A stretch of DNA of 64,000 nucleotides, from contig JADDOH010023175.1 in NCBI GenBank assembly GCA_016648135.1, positions 124,001-188,000 of the forward strand, given 5' to 3'. Below are positions 1 to 11,329 of the stretch, one piece after another. Position numbers and translations under genes: made by a program. Below the pieces are notes generated by a model. It saw only the letters and a program-made list of their open reading frames with translations, did no database searches and was not told the DNA's origin. The stretch is from Agrypnia vestita. Lineage: Eukaryota > Arthropoda > Insecta > Trichoptera > Phryganeidae. Each line of letters starts with the position of its first letter. Within the stretch, counting starts at the first letter, position 1.

Positions 1-557
1 TATGCAAACATATTCGGTATTGTAAGATTGCCAGAGAGCACGCGAGCCGCCGACGGCTGGAGGAAAAATTAATATTTAACGCGGTGATAAAAAAGATTTA
101 CGTTGCGACGTATCGTGGAGAAAGTGGAATGCGCTGTTAAGATAAAAAAAACTTTGGAAAAGATGATGCGCAGTATCGTTGAAGATGTTTAACACACGTG
201 GGAAAATGCAGATGCGTGCACAACTGTGGAATCTATGAAAAAACGTGGAAATTTTCAATTGAATGCGATCTATAATTCAAAGCTATTTAGATGCAATTAA
301 AATTAATGCTACTTGTTGCAAAAGTTGAATTGTTCATGTAACATAAAAAAAAAATTAAAAAAAATTGTTTGATAACTATCACAGACCACCAAAATGTATA
401 GACATGAACTAATAACGTAAATTTCTTGGTACACGCTGTGATTCCACGACTGGTTCCAATACGTTTAAATTATTACGAGCTTGTAAATTTAAAACAATTA
501 TGAACTAAGTACCGTAAGTATGAACTACTGTAAATACTTTTTAAAAGTATTATATAT
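1..557. other. AT-rich non-coding stretch
   Basis: No recognisable gene or repeat. The short minus-strand ORF at 76-258 has low-complexity composition and no splice or start support, so I regard it as chance. Confidence 0.5.
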
Positions 558-690
558 TAGGCCCGGTTGTACAAAGTTCGTTTAAAGCATAGGTTTTTAC
601 GGAAACGGATTGTTTGATTGGTGGAGAACGCAAAAATCTATGCTTTAAATGAATTTTTGCTTAAACCCAACTTGATACAACCGAGCCTTA
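558..690. mobile_element. PIF/Harbinger-like MITE with 3-bp TTA duplication
   Basis: A 128-bp element lies between two TTA trinucleotides. The left end reads GGCCCGGTTGTACAAAGTT. The reverse complement of the right end reads GGCTCGGTTGTATCAAGTT, so the terminal inverted repeats match at most positions. The similarity resumes inside around a TTTAAAGCATAG motif on both arms. It has no coding capacity. A TTA target-site duplication with short TIRs is typical of PIF/Harbinger MITEs. The superfamily is an inference from the duplication length. Confidence 0.6.
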
Positions 691-3380
691 GTAAGTCGCG
701 CTTTATAACAAAAATATATTTTACTTAAAAACCTCGGTTTGGAACAATAACAAAATTTTTAAATTAAAAAAAAGTCTATTGTAAAAAATTGGTTTTATTT
801 ACTAAGGGATTTAATTATGCAAGAATAAATACTTTAAATATCGTAAAAATGTGTCTTGAACATCCCTGTAAAATTGTATAGTCTTTGGACAGTTATACCT
901 ATATCTTTTTGTAATAATAAAAATTGGATTTTGAAAATTTAATGGACGTTAAACGCCATACCTATATCGGTAATTTTTAATATTATTTTTATTTAAATAT
1001 CGCACACTTCATGTAAAGTGTCGTCAGTATTATATTACGTAGGAATCGCAAATGATTATATTTATAGCGAAGAGAGATGAATGGTTCCTTAGAAAAGAGA
1101 TTAGTGACCGTTCGTAGAGAAAGGGTACTAACTTTAATTCATTTTTCACGGAGCATGAAGAAGCATATTTACTTCATTATTTCGAAATAAAGCGTAAATT
1201 AGAAAACTTTATCTTACTACACTAATCAAAATAATTAATAATTACCACGGGAGTCATAATATAACATCAGATAAACCGACGAGATGATATATTTTCTACA
1301 AATGAATGTCTTCTTCAATATCATATTACATGAATAAATAATACTGCGTTTGTTTTGTTATTGTTTTTATATTCTAAAAGATATTAAACATAACATTTAA
1401 AAATCTAAAATACTTTTAGTAGGTACTTGTGTTGAATGATGCAAGTAGAATTCGTATCCTAGATCTATTTAACAAAGGCAGATAACACGACGAAAAACAA
1501 AGCGGAAAATTTTATTAATACATTGGATCTTAGATTAAATTCAACATAAATAATAACCTTTTCAGTAAAACTTCACCATTGAAAATTGCGTAGGAAATCA
1601 CATACAATTAAATCGACTATTTCCCTAGAGGCAAGATGTGTTGGGAAAAACTTTTCACTCAAAAACTCGATAAGAAAGTTACCAATGACAAGAGATTATT
1701 GTAAGATTATTGAGATGTTATAGAAAGTTAGGTTTCATCAACATGTTGGTGGGGGCAGATAGAAAATGACCTCGTTGTAAACTGGTCCTACGTACATCTG
1801 CAAATCACGAATCTCTATAACAGGTAGGTTGTGTATATAAGGTAAAGGCTGCATTTAGAAAAAGCTCTGAGAAAATGGACGGTCGGATATGGACGTGCTT
1901 TGGATAAAATTGCGGAGAGAATTGAACCTTCTATTGATTTGATTTATCAGTTATTCTTTTCGCATTCACCTTGAATTAATGCATTTAATTAATTATCTTC
2001 ATTCACGTCAGCTATACATGCTTTTCTATGTTTTTCTTCTCTACTTGATTATTTTATAAACATTTTTCCACTATGTTCACTATTATTGAATTTACAAGTG
2101 AAAAGAAATGTGTAATTAACATTTAATTTGGGTAGTTTCTAAAAATGATAGATTTTGTAAATTAAACATTTCATTAAAAACTAATATCTTATTTTCAAAA
2201 TACGTTTTAAGCTGATAAATACACAAATACACATGATATTAATGGGTCAAATTTTGCAAGACAAACAGAAGCAAGTAAATATAGTAACGATCTAAATATC
2301 TAATGAAGAAGGCACAAAAATAATTTAAAATTACTGCAAAAAACTTGGCACGATTAGTAAACGAGTTTCAGCGCTCGACGAAAGCATAGAATACGATGTG
2401 TGAATATAGAAAAGGAAAGGCAAAAAGATTTTGCGTTATATCCTCTCTGACAATTTTTCTCGGAGAGCTTTGATACGATTACGAATTCAGGGAACGTAAC
2501 CATTCAATTCTCCTGAATTTTGATCAACAACGAAATAAATATTCGCGTAGGTACCTACATACGTGTAGTATGCTATACACGCGCCCAGTATAACATTTCC
2601 CGCGTGTTTTTGATGAGCTGGATGTGAGAATATTCTTATCGAATTATTTTCAAGGCTGAAGTCCAACGTTAACCGTTGTTGAATTTGTTTAACGATAAAG
2701 TTATGAAAAAACCTAATCTTTTCGCTTTATCTTGTAAAGTAAACAGTTTATCAGTAATATTAAGGCGTGAACAATTTCCCTAATAATATTTATAAAGGCA
2801 CATTTCGTAGAAATGTATAATTTATGTGAAATATTTTTATAACAGAATAAATAAAAAATAACACGCGTCAACCGTTTGACGATTGAAATCAGAGAAGAAA
2901 AACATAACCTCATTGTTTTTTTTATCATAACGTGGTTTTTTACCACGAGGTGGGCGCGTGCTACGCGGTTCAAAGGTTTGAAAAATTTGTTAAGATTAAA
3001 ACTATCAAAAATTCTAAACACGTGGTTTTAGCTTTTCTAGGATAAATGATACAAAACATAAACAGATACACAATAATTAAAATGTTTTAAAAATAAATAG
3101 TTAATAATATGATATGTAAAAAAATTATATACCTACTACAATCTACAAAACTATTTTAAAGTTTATTTAAATAAATGATTTTTTCTTTGTTGACTGCTTA
3201 ATAGATTCGAATAAAAACTTCATTCAGATGGTACAAATAAAAATAGATTTCTCATTCGAGTTCGAGTTCAGACAATATTTTCATCACAACAATATTCAAA
3301 AATAGTTTTTACTCCTTTCGAGTTTTCCATTCGTTCATTTTTGTTTAGTTGCTAAAAAAATGATTTACCATTATCTGTGA
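691..3380. other. AT-rich non-coding stretch
   Basis: About 2.7 kb of AT-rich DNA. I see no transposon signature, RNA gene or convincing exon. The longest ORF (2713-3021, minus, 102 aa) is rich in Phe, Ile, Lys and Leu, as expected from AT bias, and has no family resemblance. Confidence 0.45.
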
Positions 3381-3630
3381 ACGCGTGAGTTTCCCGCCAC
3401 GTTTTCACGGCGCGTGGCCACTGTTCTGCATACCGTCTACCATCACTACCAGCACTACCGCCGCTCTTCAGACAACTTCTCCCGACGGCCACCGGCGGCC
3501 TACTGATGAAATCGAAAACTGTCCATCTTTTAAATACAAAGCGTCACGCGGGGAGACCTGGCAGCGCAGCTGTCGACAACCGTTTACACGACGCTAATGG
3601 CAGGTTGCGGAGAAAGGAGAAAGTTTTGTG
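3380..3630 (+). promoter_or_regulatory. CpG-rich island with candidate first exon
   Basis: This is one of the few GC-rich patches in the first 10 kb. It ends in a consensus splice donor (TTTTGTG|GTGAGT, intron from 3631). A TTTAAATAC motif lies near 3530. An ATG at 3597 opens 11 codons (MAGCGERRKFC) and stops in phase 1 exactly at the donor. This would fit a promoter plus first exon of a plus-strand gene. The start context is only moderate and no downstream partner is proven. Confidence 0.3.
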
Positions 3631-4221
3631 GTGAGTTTCATTAAAGTTAAGACTATTCCAGTTTTTGCGACGCCTCCCTCAGACCGCATCTGGCGATTTT
3701 TGTTGGATCGCATTAGGCGATTTTTATCCCCATCTTTTTAGCCTGTTTTTCTTCTTCGCTTGTATTTTCCACCGCCTCTACGGTACGGAAATGTGAATTT
3801 TGATGGCAATAAAGAAAAAAACTTGATTCCTTTAAAATATGGTACTGGAATTGAAATTAATTTGACGGGAATCGGGAAGGGAGATGAAGGGTAAATGAGA
3901 ACGATATTGCGTGGACTGTATATGAATTGGAGGAGCAGGAACTTAACGAATTAAAAACATCATTAATTTAAATAAAAACTGAAAATTTTCTAAAATTTTC
4001 TAAAATTTTCAAGATTTACTTAAATTATATACATTTTTTAAACACATTCTCTGATTTGGATTCTCCAAAAATATATATTTTCGAATTATATAGATATCGT
4101 AAAATCCACCCATATTAATATCTGAAATAAATTAACTGATGATGCAAAAATATTTAAGATCTATTTTAATATTATCCATTACTCTTATCATTATTTTCTA
4201 AGAATAATATAAAGACAACAT

Positions 4222-4470
4222 TTTACAGGTAGATTACTGTTTGAATTACGAGTTGAAAATGTTCAAGCAACGATATCAACACATATGGAGATAAGCGAAG
4301 TCAAATTTTCATTCTGTTAAATTTTGGACTATCATTAAAGTAACTCATAGAATATTAAAAATGAATTCACTTCAATGCGAATCAAATAAAATGATTAAAA
4401 CCTTGCAAAAATTCGAAAACTATTTTTTGCAAGGTTTTAAACATTTAATTTGATTATATTTTATTTTTGT
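4222..4470. repeat. Left half of foldback MITE family (GTGTCTCATAG family)
   Basis: The sequence GAAAATGTTCAAGCAACGAT followed by an ATCAAAGTTAGC-like stretch and ACCTTGCAAAAATT matches the left arm of the foldback element at 9104-9518. The copy ends in its own short palindrome (CCTTGCAAAAATTCG / TTTTTTGCAAGG) and lacks the matching right arm. Non-coding. Confidence 0.55.
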
Positions 4471-4614
4471 CCATAGAGCAATCCACTTTTTTGATACAGT
4501 ATTGAAATTACTTTGCAATGCCCACCGCTAGATGGATGCCAGAATTAATTGAATAATTCATTTAATTTGGACATACATTTATACAACAGATAGTAGTAAC
4601 CTAATATTTTTTCG

Positions 4615-4720
4615 TGAATTAGATTTTTCTGTATGTCTTTCTAATTGATTAATTAATCTGGTTATTAAATATTTCACAGAAATTTGTTCTGAAAAATTAC
4701 AACTTCACAAATATGAATGT
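4615..4720 (+). repeat. SINE tail (TTTTTCTGTATGTCTTT family)
   Basis: The tail sequence TTTTTCTGTATGTCTTTCTA, the downstream CACAGAAATTTGTTCTGAAA and the ACAACTTCACA motif also occur in the two inverted SINE copies at 21265-21640. The tRNA-like head is missing here. Confidence 0.5.
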
Positions 4721-5649
4721 GTTCTTGAATATATATTTAATTTGACTTGCGTTACAGCGAATGAATTTTTAATATTCGATATAATTTATTTTTATGATAA
4801 AGAGAGTATTTAAAAATGCACACTTTAAAATCGCTTATCCTCACAGTTTTCAAAGTCTCTGCACTCGACTGCATCTCAATAGCTGAAGCCAAGGGTGGAA
4901 AATAAATACCTGAATAAAAAAATGATGAAACTCGCTCGTGCTCCTTCAGTTGTGTACTCCTGGCTTGATCTCGTGTTTTCGTGTCGCACGTAGAAAGTGT
5001 TTGCTGCCCGAACGTACCTTTAATGATCCGTTTAATTTTAATCGCGCACAAACACACAAGCATACAATCCATCTTGAATTATATATTAATAAAAATATAC
5101 AATACGGCCTAACGCACACAAACACACAAACAGCACAGCGTGGCACTGATGTAATTAATCAAACCCAGCTTTGGTTCACCGCAAAGTTAATCCAAATGAG
5201 TGCCACGTTACTGACTACTAATTGATGCGTGGAATGTTCATCGTAAAAGTTATTAAATATTGATTACATATGTTGAAAATGATTTAAGAAAAATGTATAA
5301 TGCAGGAAATTTTAAATAGGTATTTATAGTAGAATTACATAAAAACCATCAAAATATTACAAGACTACACGTACACCAGTAAAAAAATCACGGAACATAA
5401 TTTAAGTGTTATTTACGGAGAATTTATTTAAGAAATTACGGACTTGCGGGACAGGCAGACAACGAAATTATTATATTTAGAAGATTATTTTAAAACTGCC
5501 CTATAAAACTGGCTAAAACAAAAAAAAAGATTTGAAGCCGATTGAAAATGTGTACATATTATAACGAATCACTTCAAAATACGAGACAATGGAATATTTA
5601 ACAAATTTAAATAAAAGTGACAAACATTCTAAGGGCCTATTGATAGAAT
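4721..5649. other. Non-coding stretch with a SINE-tail fragment
   Basis: ORFs on both strands between 4752 and 5225 overlap in a CACAAACACACA-rich segment and look like chance. At 5455-5490 lies CAGGCAGACAACGAAATTAT, a fragment of the tail seen at 36820-36860. Nothing else is recognised. Confidence 0.4.
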
Positions 5650-5740
5650 AAGGCCCGAATATGGAGACGATACTTAATGATTTAAAGGTTTAACCTTTAA
5701 CCTTTAAATCAGTTAAGTATTGACTCTGTATTCGGGCCTT
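5650..5740. repeat. 91-bp hairpin MITE
   Basis: Near-perfect palindrome: AAGGCCCGAATATGGAG at the left end and the reverse complement of TATTCGGGCCTT at the right. The arms continue inward through TACTTAA and GATTTAAAGGTT to an almost loopless centre. There is no coding capacity. The GGCCCG ends resemble those of the 558-690 element but the interior differs. Confidence 0.6.
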
Positions 5741-7500
5741 CGTCAATTTGTGAGTTTCATAATGATAATTTGGAAAAATAAACACTGACACCTTTTGAAA
5801 ATAAAAACATATAAACAGTTCAAATTGTTTATATTTTTACCTGTCGATGGGAGTTACTGTGTCTCTCGAAACTCGAGTGGCGTTAATAAAATCAAGTAGA
5901 GTATTGTCCTTAACGATCATAATTCTAAGGATTGGTTGTATCGTGGATTTAACGACGAAGTTACGGGGACAGACAGACAGATGGACGGACGGACGGAAAG
6001 ATAACGAAATTATTATGTTTGATTGACAAACATACCAAGCCTTGCATAAACAAACACTAGTAACATATTAAATGTAAATGTTATTTTCGCGTGCCTACCG
6101 GATAAAAAAGAAGATTATCTATACGTAGTATCCTCTACTACCTCCTATCCACAGTGTCCAATACTAGAATTTGTAGATAGACCGCCTAAACTCACAGAGA
6201 AAACCATAAAACAGATATGACACAAAATCTCACAAAAAAAAAACCAGAAAAACAGGTGTCACAGAAAAAAGAAATGATAAAAAGAAAAAACCACACCATA
6301 CACTCTTTTCCATAACAAGGCAGACATAATAATTTCGTTGCCTGTCTGTAACGTCCGTAACTGGCAGAAATTGCGCTGGAATTACAACTCTGAAGAGGCG
6401 CGGGCGTCCGAGCGGTTCGGGCAACAAGGGTCGCCCCTCTAAATTACGCGGTCTTGAAATTTTTAAAAATATTTATTTTATCTATTTAAAAATAAATCGT
6501 TTTCTATTGATGAATTTTCAGCTTCAAAATTCTTCTGCAATTATTATGTCCCTTGATTTTTCTCGAGTGCACGGCTAGTTTTCAAATAATAAACTATGAA
6601 AAAATGAGTTTATAGCTCAGACAATGATAGCGATGACTTTAATTAATTGAAATTAAATTAATTTTTTTAAATAACATTTAAAACCAATTTTATGTTACAA
6701 TCCAAAGTAAAAATTTCGGAAGACTATTTTGTATTCATATTTTTATGCGCAATTCGCATAATTGAATTTCGGCTCGCACGCCATACCATCTATACGTATT
6801 TAATTTACCGATGATAATAACACAAATACATATAATAGCAATCAATCTCCACCCGTGAAATGCTTTGATTTCTCACGTATAATTGGATAAATATTAGCAC
6901 AAATAAACCAGATGGATTACGAATAAAATGAAAAAGCAAGATGGTTCTCATTTTAAATCATCCGTTTCGGCTGCGCGTATCAGATATCCGATAAGGCACC
7001 GTTGAAAGTATACACAAAAAATGGATTAACCATTTCTGTTGCCACCGCAAGAAGCGGTCGATATTTTTGAATAATGTTAGTCTTTTTTTTCCAAACAATG
7101 TCTGCGCTACTTTCACGTTCGCTTTTTGTTTCAAGTTCACGGTTCTGCGTCGGAGATCTGTTGGCTGGAGCAGCTGTCCATATTAAACATTCAGAGCGGT
7201 TGCCAAGGCGAGACGATAGTGTATGGTGTGGGTAGATAGACATGTACGGAATTAACACTCCTTTGGAAAAGAGAATGTATGCACAATGAGACGTTAAAGA
7301 TATGGACCTATTCATACATCCCTCGTCTTATTATGTGCGTGAATTTCTCTCTGCGGTCGAGTTACGGTAAATCGCCTAAAATCGTCAACTTCAGGTTCAC
7401 ATTATGTCATGGTATATTTAAGGAAATTTATAATATTTTTCTATCACAAAATCTAGCTTCCAAAACCTACACGTAATAAGAATACATATAAGAATGTTCT
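5741..7500. other. Non-coding stretch with dispersed-repeat fragments
   Basis: Contains a CTCTCGAAACTCGAGT motif (about 5862-5925) shared with 29856-30093 and 34378-34470. A tail fragment (about 5950-6025) carries TTACGGGGACAGACAGACAG and AACGAAATTATTATGTTT. A reverse piece of the same tail is at about 6319-6362. No exon or RNA gene was recognised. Confidence 0.4.
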
Positions 7501-7580
7501 TAGGTTTTCACGGCCACTCAGAATCTTCTGGTTTGGGTCTTCTGGGGTATTATGCCGTGTTATTACGACCTTTCTGGCCG
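7500..7580 (-). repeat. Penelope-type terminal repeat fragment
   Basis: On the minus strand the sequence GAAACGTCGGCCAGAAAGG, then ACACGGCAT and AGAAGATTCTGAGTGGC, is homologous to 44736-44823 plus. The GAAACGTC start is the 3' side of the hammerhead-like motif that is complete in the 44709 copy. It directly adjoins a GIY-YIG fragment on the plus strand, which supports a Penelope-like origin with an inverted terminal repeat. Confidence 0.45.
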
Positions 7581-7587
7581 ACGTTTC

Positions 7588-7839
7588 GACAAACAGACGG
7601 AGTGTATAGACTCGACTGTCAAAGCTGCGATAAACGTAGGACAAACGGCGCGTACAATTTTCAAAAGGGTTGACGAGCACAAACTCGGTCATCCAGGAAA
7701 ATCAGCACTGGTTGAGCATTTTCTGGATACCGGCCATCATTTTGCATTCGAACCGAAAATCCTTGGAAAGCCAAAGAGTCACCATACGCGCCTTATAAAA
7801 AAAATACAAGCTACCTTAGACACTTCTAGATCTTTCTAG
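7588..7839 (+). pseudogene. GIY-YIG endonuclease fragment of a Penelope-like retroelement
   Basis: The reading frame contains NVGQTARTIFKRVDEHK, then SALVEHFLDTGHHFAFEP, KILGKPKSHHTRLIKKIQA and a stop at 7837. This matches the order of a GIY-YIG nuclease: a degraded Y-x-GxTxR block, a conserved Arg and His, SAxxEH..TGH, KIL and RLI motifs. The first tyrosine is replaced by Asn, so the GIY half is damaged and the reverse transcriptase that should precede it is absent. Penelope-like elements carry this domain C-terminally. It is a dead, 5'-truncated copy. Confidence 0.6.
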
Positions 7840-8330
7840 TAAAAACCCGATGTTACTGATGCTCGTGGAGACTTCGCATGTTTACTAGTCAGTTCGTGTT
7901 ATATCGGCTTTCGGCGGTTTACGTTAACAGTCACACACTTGCAGACATACCTGTGAATACACAAACAAAGGGACCGGGATAAACAAATAGGATTCCACTT
8001 GTATTTGTACCAATGGAACTCGCGGTGAAGAGACTATTATATTTCTTCAATGCTGAATGTCTGAACCGACTCAAAACAGGCCGAAGAAACTGATGAAGCA
8101 TCGCTGAAAGACGCAATGGGTAGTTCAGATATTTTCTGTAACAAAAGTGTTACTGATACAAAAAGTGGTACGCTGCGACAATTTCGTTTGATGCAACAAA
8201 ATAAATATTTAAAAATAAAATAGAGATACGTCGTGCATCGAATACATGTCACACTAATACCCTTCTTATATTTGAAAATTATTGTAGATGAATCACTGAA
8301 AGTAATACAGAAAATATTCGGCCGCATTTT
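7840..8330. other. Non-coding stretch after the Penelope fragment
   Basis: The first part (to about 7920) may be the remaining 3' end of the Penelope-like copy. Minus-strand ORFs at 7931-8327 show no family motif. Confidence 0.35.
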
Positions 8331-8616
8331 GAACTAAGCAATATTGTTATTTCTATATCTTGACAGGTACATATAACATTGTATTGCCACCAATTTCAAT
8401 GTTTCAAGTTTGACGTGTTTTAAATTAATGGATTCAATCAATCAGAAGCTGTAAAACGTAAACAGACGTTAAGTTATTCACAATTGCGAATAATGAACTT
8501 TCTAATTGATTGAATTCACTAATTTCAAACCTGTCAAACATAAAACGTCAAAAAAACGGCGTCTCAATGTTATAAAATAACTGTCAAGATACAGCAATAG
8601 CAATATTGCTTAGTTC
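8331..8616. mobile_element. 286-bp MITE with long inverted repeats
   Basis: The left end begins GAACTAAGCAATATTG and continues through a TATCTTGACAGG block. The reverse complement of the right end begins GAACTAAGCAATATTG and continues the same way for about 60 bp with scattered mismatches. Non-coding. The target-site duplication is ambiguous because the TIR itself ends in a TTA-like motif. Confidence 0.65.
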
Positions 8617-9103
8617 AGAATACGGATGACTTAGTCCGGATTTTATTATTGTTAGGAGAATGCGTTATCATTATGCCATCTTTATTATTTAAGTTGATGA
8701 TAAATCAACGGCCCCTACGTAAACTACGACATCTACAAAAAAATAAATTTTACAGGAGAGCTGTTTGAAGTTTGGATTTACATACAAAATTTGTAGGTTT
8801 TTGTACATTTTTACGTCAGTTTTTTCTTTTAAAAATTTTTTAACACAAGAGTGTTTTATAAGTAATGTCAAAGAAGCATTTTTGGTAATGTCCGAGTTTA
8901 CGTAGGGAAAGTCGAAATTTTAAGCATCTTTGGTAGCAACTAAATATTTTTGGATATATTTTTTTTGTATACGAGTATCTCTCCAAATGATGTTTTAAAA
9001 TTTCAAAGTGAGTGAGGAAAAATATGATTTTATTAAAATACCTTCTTGTATACCTACGCACATGTACTTTAGAATATTTGTATATCTGTTTATATACTCG
9101 TAT
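8617..9103. other. AT-rich non-coding stretch
   Basis: Nothing recognised. A minus-strand ORF of 119 aa (8840-9199) runs into the neighbouring foldback element and is not supported as a gene. Confidence 0.4.
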
Positions 9104-9518
9104 ACAGGGTGTCTTATAGTCAATTGCAAAAACTTTATAGGCGAATTCCTGTCTCGATAATGAGAAGAAAATGTTCAAGCAACCATGACCTAAAATCAAT
9201 AGTCATGGAGATGTGCAATATCAAAGTTAGCTTTTTTTTCAATATTTCTGTTTATTTGCAAAAAATTGAAGTATCATTATAGTAACCTATATCGATTATG
9301 AAAATTTTTAATACAAGTCGAATAAAATGATAAAAACCTTGCAAAAATTGAAAATATAATTTTTTGAAAAATATTGAAAAAAAAAGCACACTTTGATATT
9401 GCATATCTCCATAACTATTAATATGGTCATGGTTGTTTAAATATTTCGATTCATTATCAAGGCAGTATCCTACCTACCCACCTAGTTGTAAAGTTTTTGC
9501 TACAATCTATGAGACACG
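9104..9518. mobile_element. Complete foldback MITE (GTGTCTCATAG family)
   Basis: The element begins CAGGGTGTCTTATAGT, just after TATA, and ends in CTATGAGACACG. Both arms carry the same internal landmarks in opposite order: AAAACTTTATAGG, ATAATGAG, CAACCATGAC, a CATGGAGAT block, ATATCAAAGTT, then a central ACCTTGCAAAAATTGAAAAT. It is therefore almost one long palindrome of about 410 bp. Other copies lie at 4222-4470, 27037-27660, 37527-38008 and 39300-39590, with diverged pieces at 30296-30465 and 32185-32335. Non-coding. The TA flanks suggest mobilisation by a Tc1/mariner-type enzyme (inference). Confidence 0.7.
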
Positions 9519-9749
9519 AGTCAATGATTCTAAGGACCAAGGTAAAGTCTATCATGACTAAGGGATAATTTTTCACAGATAAATCTTTGCTAGGGTTTGT
9601 GAAATGGTAGGGAGTAAAAGGAGTTTAAAGAAGCTTTATGAAATTTTTTAAAGGTTCTCAAGGGATGAGTTCATAAGTTAAAATAGTCTACTCGAGCAAT
9701 GTTGGGTTGTAGTCGGGCTATTTTTGAAACTAAGCTAGGCACTAGTGAG

Positions 9750-9945
9750 TAAAGAAAGATCTAGTAAGACCAGATAACCGGACACTGGAAGGTGAGTTCT
9801 TTAGAAGCCTCATAAATCAACGAGTATGTGTAAGAAGCTGTAAGAGGCGAATTTGGATGAGGCAGAATTATTGTATATCGGGGTAGAAAAGTGTGGCGTT
9901 ATACCATGTTTGCCTACCCTCAAGGGAAACAGCGTGATGGTACAT
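9750..9945 (+). pseudogene. Decayed 3' end of RTE-like LINE (GTTAG-tail family)
   Basis: Matches the C-terminal module seen intact at 44268-44519: CCAGATAACCGGACACTGGA, then TTAGAAGCCTCA, GTAGAAAAGTGTGGCG, CTACCCTCAAGGGAAACAG and CGTGATGG. It has several indels and no GTTAG tail, so it is older than the copies at 11020 and 44131. Confidence 0.6.
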
Positions 9946-10440
9946 AGATGTATTGAACCGACAATTCGATTACAAGGCGAGTATTTTATCTTATCGCTGT
10001 ACCAAAGAAACACGTTAATCTAGTTGATTACACTAATCTTCAAAGATCCAAAGTACACATTTTGAAACCAATAATAACATTTTTATTACGGATATGCGCT
10101 GTTACTTTAAATTTAAATATTCAGCACAAAAATAGGCCGGAAATATTCGAAAATTCGTATGTACTGCATAATTGCTTCGAAAACCGGTACCCGATTTCAG
10201 AAACCATTTAATAAAAATTTGTTGACGACGCTAAAAGTAATAGGTATTCAAAATCTCACCAAACAAAAAATATCAAAAAAGAGGAAAGTTTGATGAAATG
10301 AAATTTCATAATTCTTTACTTATACAAAAAGGCAGTAAGTATTTAATAAAAACTAAGAAAACTCGTCATAATGAATAATGAAATGAGTTTTATTGGCAAA
10401 GTAATCTTTGATCTCACTAAGATGATGCAAATGAGGTTTT
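9946..10440. other. AT-rich non-coding stretch
   Basis: No gene, repeat or RNA signal recognised. Confidence 0.4.
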
Positions 10441-10491
10441 AAAATCCCTATTATAAAAGTTTTTTCTTTGTACTCAATAATTTTCCGAAAG

Positions 10492-10700
10492 TGACACAAT
10501 TTTCTTTAATGCTGCATACATCTGAAGACGTTGATCTTAAAATATCTCTCAATGAAAAATCTCAGATGACATACAAAACGTTGATTATAAATTCTGGGTC
10601 CAAGCAACCGCTCACTATTTCTCAAGAAATCGAATCAAATTCATTTGCAGCGAAATCTAATATCGAATGTATGGATGATTCGGTTTTTTGCGATCGTTAA
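10492..10700 (+). CDS. Candidate terminal exon, unknown protein
   Basis: An open frame of 68 codons plus a split first codon ends at TAA (10698). It follows a pyrimidine-rich tract ending ATTTTCCGAAAG, a plausible 3' splice site in phase 1. The peptide includes SLMLHTSEDVDLKISLNEK and SNIECMDDSVFCDR. Its mixed, acidic, Cys-containing composition is unlike the Lys/Ile/Phe-rich chance ORFs nearby. I do not recognise the family. The phase fits the candidate first exon at 3597-3630, but that join is only an inference. It could be a chance ORF. Confidence 0.3.
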
Positions 10701-11009
10701 TGAGGGCACATTTTCAGCAATACCGTTTACAAAAATAACAACACGAGGTCACGACTTTATTCTACTTAGGTAAACGGATTGATAAAATTTAACATACATT
10801 CGTATTTATAATAAGTCGAAACGTGCGCCATTCTGTCACGTACATTTTAATGGCACATGGAATTATTTTTTATATCGTAAATTTAATCTCTTTCATATGA
10901 TTTATAAAAAAAAAATATATACTTACATAAAAGAAAGTATTATACTACTGTGATCAATAAAACATCGAACCTTTATCGGCAGAAACACATTTATTCATAT
11001 ATACTATAC

Positions 11010-11320
11010 TTAATCTAATAAAAATAGGGCCGCTCAGGTGGTTTGAGCGAATGAATGAGGAAAGAATGGTAAGAAAGATATATGATGCAAGTGTTGACGG
11101 CGCCAGAAAGAGAGGCGACCGCGGAAGACGTGGCATGACCAGATAAACCAGATACTGGAAGATGGTCCTGTTAGAAGCCTGAACAACCGTCGAGCTTGCA
11201 TGCGAAGATGTATTAATGTAGACGAAGCGAAAGTTGTATGTCAGGACAGAAGAGTATGGCGCTTTCCCCCACGGGGAAACGGCGTGATGGTTAGTTAGTT
11301 AGTTAGTTAGTTAATCTAAT
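11010..11320 (+). mobile_element. 5'-truncated RTE-like LINE with 10-bp TSD and (GTTA)n tail
   Basis: The insertion lies between perfect direct repeats TTAATCTAAT at 11010-11019 and 11311-11320. The body carries the reverse-transcriptase C-terminal module: RVNEE(R)MVRKIYDASVDGARK-like, then CC/R-rich and RRVW motifs, with frameshifts. It finishes in CGTGATGG followed by five TTAG units. Severe 5' truncation, a short tandem-repeat 3' tail and a TSD are typical of RTE-type target-primed reverse transcription. Dead copy. Confidence 0.75.
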
Positions 11321-11329
11321 CTTCTTCAA

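Noticed and set aside
2713..3021. 102-codon minus-strand ORF
   Set aside because: Composition follows AT bias and there is no motif or splice support. An ORF of this length is expected by chance in AT-rich DNA of this size.
3385..3597. 70-codon plus ORF in the CpG island
   Set aside because: GC-rich stretches give long open frames by lack of stops. The better signal there is the splice donor at 3631 with a short frame from 3597.
8840..9199. 119-codon minus-strand ORF
   Set aside because: It runs through the end of a foldback MITE and is rich in Phe, Tyr, Lys and Ile. No domain resemblance.
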